NCBI GenBank assembly: GCA_000444245.1 | Contig: ATSW01012431.1 | Coordinates: forward strand, 1-20,489 | Direction of reading: 5' to 3' | Length of the DNA: 20,489 bases | DNA from: Botryllus schlosseri | Lineage: Eukaryota > Chordata > Ascidiacea > Stolidobranchia > Styelidae | In this document: positions 17,701 through 20,489 of the stretch, in pieces | How the letters are laid out: each line of letters opens with the position of its first letter | Position numbering within the stretch: the stretch's first letter is position 1 | Program-made: the position numbers and the translations under genes | Notes under the pieces: model-generated | The model's database searches: none | Told to the model about the DNA's origin: nothing | What the model saw: the letters and a program-made list of their open reading frames with translations, nothing else

Positions 17701-18043
17701 TTGTCATATTCAAATATAGGGTAGTTATCACGTCCTAAAGTTCTACCGAGTCACAAGTAGACGCAGTGACTTTTAAGGCATGTCAGAGCTTCTTCACGTT
17801 GAAACAGAAAATGAAGTAAAATGAAGATAAGTAGTTTCTAAAGTAGATATGGTCTGGGAGTCGCATAATTTTAGCAGTTCATCGAAGGTGTATGGCACGC
17901 GTTCGGCTATCTTATGCGAAACGTTACGTTCCCTTTACGGCCCGCAACAGATAGTAGTCATTAAGTCGGCCTGAGCTTTATTCTTTAACATAAACACATC
18001 GACAGGTCTAACGTTAGGTAATTGAAGTAATAAACAGAGTAGC

Positions 18044-18071
18044 AGCGTTCGACGTTCGACGTTAGACGTTA
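18044..18071 (+). repeat. Four-copy 7-bp tandem repeat (GACGTTM)
   Basis: AGCGTTC, GACGTTC, GACGTTA and GACGTTA lie in tandem over 28 bp. A short microsatellite-like array. Confidence 0.7.
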
Positions 18072-18119
18072 TTCAGTAAAATATCGCGCACGTACGCTCG
18101 TACAGCGTCGGTTGATAGT

Positions 18120-18191
18120 GAGTTAATAGCGCAGTGGTATAATCCGCGGCTGCAACACCAATGGGTTGCGGGTTCGAGTCCGACTGAGGTC
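18120..18191 (+). repeat. tRNA-derived SINE head (pol III A and B boxes)
   Basis: TAGCGCAGTGGT at 18127-18138 fits the A box and GGTTCGAGTCC at 18171-18181 fits the B box, at normal tRNA spacing. GCAAC/GTTGC forms a middle hairpin. Acceptor and T stems pair only partly, so this is not a working tRNA gene but a tRNA-related SINE or tRNA relic. Its body is interrupted at 18228-18235 by the insertion that follows. Confidence 0.6.
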
Positions 18192-18227
18192 GACTTCAAA
18201 ATTCGTATACCTAAGTGTTGGGGGTTT

Positions 18228-18235
18228 ATCTAGGC
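18228..18235 (+). repeat. Left 8-bp target duplication ATCTAGGC
   Basis: Identical to 19385-19392. Confidence 0.8.
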
Positions 18236-19384
18236 TAGGGTTGCCATACGTCTGGAATTTCCCGGAGATGTCCGGAATTTCACTGCTCAAACTATAGCGT
18301 CCGGGAGGAATTTCTAAAATATGCCAAATGTCCGGAATTTTGAAGATTTGACGACGTAGGCTCATAATTTTTTCGTAAATCAACATAAAATCATTATTTT
18401 TGGGAATATTTATGCTGATGCATGATATTTTTCTTCGCGCTGCGCGCGATTTACTATCACATTTATTGATTTTAATATGAAGACTACCAGACCCTCGCAA
18501 AAACTGCAATAAAATATAAATAAAAACAACCTTCATTTACTGGAATAAGCCTAATTGTAATCGCAGTTATAGGAGAACGGTATATTCCTAGAGCTCGTTA
18601 AGGCAGTTTAAACGCTTTATTCAAAGATATTGGTTCCAAACGTGGGGGTCGTTAGCCTTTATTCTGAGTTCGCGAATATGTTGAACGTAATCAGATTCCA
18701 AAATAGCCCGTGAGTAAGTCCGGGCAAAGGTGCTGACTTCTTTTAGTAATCAGCTCGTCAAATTTTGATCTGGGCCACGGAACATTTTCAAATTGGAGAT
18801 GGAGTTGCGACCATAAAAGATTGGAAACCACTGGATGTGGGGTGTTTACAAAGCTCCGTGGTGCGCACCGGCATAAGGCTGATAAACGATCTTATCGGTT
18901 GGGCATGAACATGACTTAACGATGCACAGTTATGCTCCCTGTATTTTCGAACTCATCATCCTTCACCAGTTCTACCGCTAACTCTGATCATGTGGGCGGA
19001 GAGTAGTAACTATATCTATAGTAGTAGGCTATATGGTACAACCGAACAGCCAATTTTATTGACAGAATTCATTCAAAAAATTCAACGACAAGATGCATAT
19101 AGAAACCACAGTCATATAGCAAGCACCCCCCTCCCCCAGAAGTTTCATCGATTACCCGATAGTGAGGGCTCAAAATCATTGTTTATTTGGGCGGGAAGGG
19201 GCTGAAAACATGTGCTTTCGGTCCCGGTTACACAGCACACAGCCACATATTCCTGAACCGGATCATCACCACCTCAGGTCTACGAGAAAAGCTTTTCTAG
19301 TGTGACGTCACCACTCATTTTGAAATCCACTAGTGGGCGCTGAAGAGTGTCCAGAATTTGGGTCGCAGAAATATGGTAACCCTA
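18236..19384. mobile_element. hAT-type element with TAGGGTTRCCATA ends and intact 8-bp duplication
   Basis: Begins TAGGGTTGCCATACGTCTGG and ends AAATATGGTAACCCTA, 13-bp inverted repeats with one mismatch. ATCTAGGC flanks both sides exactly. The first 120 bp hold repeated TCCGGAATTT words. The 1149-bp body has no recognisable transposase, and the minus-strand 137-codon frame at 18123-18536 crosses its border and is artefactual. It is related by termini to 9116-9433 and 10847-11258. A smaller hAT remnant (18628-18833) lies within it. Confidence 0.8.
18628..18833 (+). mobile_element. Small hAT remnant nested in 18236-19384
   Basis: The right end AGATTGGAAACCACTG finishes at 18833. The left end TATTGGTTCCAAACGTGGGG at 18628 resembles the common CAGTGGTTCCCAAACGTGGG. 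About 206 bp. No matching flanking duplication, so it looks older or eroded. Confidence 0.45.
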
Positions 19385-19392
19385 ATCTAGGC
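19385..19392 (+). repeat. Right 8-bp target duplication ATCTAGGC
   Basis: Identical to 18228-18235. Confidence 0.8.
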
Positions 19393-19987
19393 TCCGCCTC
19401 GCCACCTCATCTGCGTAAGTGGTGTTTTACAAAAAGCCTAGAAGTGGGCCGTGCTATAAGTCGGCAGAATATCGGCCTGGTGTAAATGACCATAGTAGTC
19501 GACAAACACCATGAATACCTCAAAATACTCATCAGACTACGGTTTTGCGCACAGTCGGCGCTAATGATTATTAGGATGGACATTGGCGGTGAATTAGTGT
19601 ACTGATCCGCCATAGGTGGCTACGTTCGAACTCGCGATATGCATCTTCAACTTCACAACAAAATGACTAATGACACTACAAACAGGTGCAATTTCCGTAA
19701 TTATATTCAGTTACCGTGACACGGGGCTATTTCATCCAGTGTAATGAGTGAAATACTCGTAAAAGTGACCAATTATATCCCTAAAACAAAATGCAAAACA
19801 AAATCGCAAGTATTTTTGTGATTAAATATCATTGCGCATCAGATCGCTAGATGTGCGAAGCGCGAAATTTTTCAAAGTTGATGTTTGAATTTGTCAATAA
19901 CATATGTTCTTGCTTCAATTACTATTATTGTTTAGTCCTTTCTCAGGCCATGTGATCAGATATACCGGTGGAGTTGCGATTGGGTGG
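19393..19987. other. Continuation of the pre-insertion sequence; possible second tRNA-like segment
   Basis: If the 18236-19384 insertion is removed, this continues directly from 18235. Around 19590-19637 the sequence TAGTGTACTG, then GTTCGAACTCGCG (from 19624), loosely resembles the D- to T-arm part of a tRNA and could be another tRNA-derived repeat. No gene is seen. Confidence 0.3.
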
Positions 19988-20489
19988 CAGGGGTGTGACC
20001 AGGTCACATGGCTCCGAGTCGGAGGTCAATCTCACTTTTATAGTTTTGACTCGAGTCAAGTCGAGTCATTGGTCATGCACCACCGACTCAAGTCTGAGTC
20101 CAATTCAACGAGCAAAGGATCGGGTCCGAGTCATGGTATTATTTTGACTCGAGTCCGAGTCCAAGTCATTGCGTTGACTGTCCTGTTTCGAGTTAAAGTC
20201 TTGTTGAAACCACTTTTTTTTAACTGTTTGGTGATATCGAATAGTTCCCATTTAAAATACAGTAATTTTCCACACTTTTAACAGTTTCCGGTTCCATTTT
20301 CAAGTACCAGTATCAAGATAGGCGAAATACAAACAGTGTGGTTACTTTACTATTCTTCGAAATTGCAATGAAATGTCGGTCTTGGCCGTCTGAGACTCGA
20401 GTCATATGACTTGTTCCGAGTCATGCACAATAACTCGAGTCTCAGTAGAGTCAATACACAGATTGACTCGAGTCGAGTCGAGTCATTTC
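19988..20489 (+). mobile_element. GAGTC-rich hAT-like repeat, cut by the window end
   Basis: Begins CAGGGGTGTGACCAGGTCAC, a hAT-type start, at 19988. It is packed with GAGTC/GACTC words (GACTCGAGTC, CCGAGTC, GAGTCGAGTCGAGTC) in two blocks, 20010-20180 and 20395-20489, separated by an AT-rich spacer. The second block may be the inverted counterpart of the first, which would make this a subterminal-repeat-rich MITE. The right end lies beyond the window. The 125-codon frame at 19904-20281 is a by-product of the repeat. Confidence 0.6.

Noticed and set aside
18120-18191. Functional tRNA gene
   Set aside because: A and B boxes are good, but the acceptor and T stems pair only partly and the anticodon arm is misaligned. 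A SINE head or relic fits better.
18123-18536. 137-codon minus-strand open frame
   Set aside because: It runs from the tRNA-like SINE head across the border of an inserted DNA transposon, so it cannot be a natural gene. The low-complexity product agrees.
17639-18833. One hAT element from CAGTGGTTCTCAACC to GGAAACCACTG
   Set aside because: It would partly overlap the well-supported 18236-19384 insertion instead of nesting with it, and the flanking 8-mers (GCGTGGAG, GATGTGGG) do not match.

Overview
This is a gene-poor, AT-rich stretch of an animal nuclear genome. The basis is split coding exons with GT..AG junctions, introns of 4 to 8 kb, several hAT-type DNA-transposon ends with 8-bp target duplications, and a tRNA-derived SINE-like head. 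Nothing looks bacterial: there are no operons, ribosome binding sites or long open frames. The recurring GTAGGCCTA-type palindromes and the mix of short DNA transposons fit a marine invertebrate, perhaps an invertebrate deuterostome. That is an impression from memory, not a proof.

The one gene I can identify lies on the minus strand and spans most of the window. Three coding exons (16281-16002, 11603-11437 and 3261-3004) join in phase through GT..AG junctions. They give a small protein of about 234 residues with a Ser-rich N-terminal tail and one complete RGS domain (regulator of G-protein signalling, a GTPase-activating domain for G-alpha subunits). The G-alpha contact residues known from RGS4 are nearly all present. 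The ATG at 16281 gives the family's usual length, but an upstream splice acceptor at 16337/16336 would also fit, so the true 5' end is open. Just upstream of the ATG are four TGACGT cores and a TTACGTGA 8-mer once on each strand, a possible CRE/bZIP control region.

The rest is intron or intergenic DNA carrying mobile elements. From left to right: a structured GC-rich block with a TATA box and a strong splice donor (1-480); decayed hAT ends (about 911-1680 and 2244); a 967-bp element with perfect 27-bp terminal inverted repeats (4234-5200); an 889-bp element with 122-bp inverted repeats (7421-8309); two opposite-strand copies of a TAGGGTTACCATA-ended family (9116-9433 and 10847-11258); a decayed hAT (9521-9870); a hAT-like element with a palindromic end (about 11980-12423); a hAT with a perfect 8-bp duplication (12966-14239); a tRNA-like SINE head (18120-18191) next to a 1149-bp hAT-type insertion with a perfect 8-bp duplication (18236-19384), itself holding a smaller hAT remnant; and a GAGTC-rich repeat that runs off the right end (19988-20489).

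I found no CRISPR, rRNA, functional tRNA or convincing novel system. The best leads are the RGS gene with its upstream bZIP-site cluster, the layered insertions at 18.1-19.4 kb, and two orphan minus-strand frames with splice-like borders inside the RGS introns.
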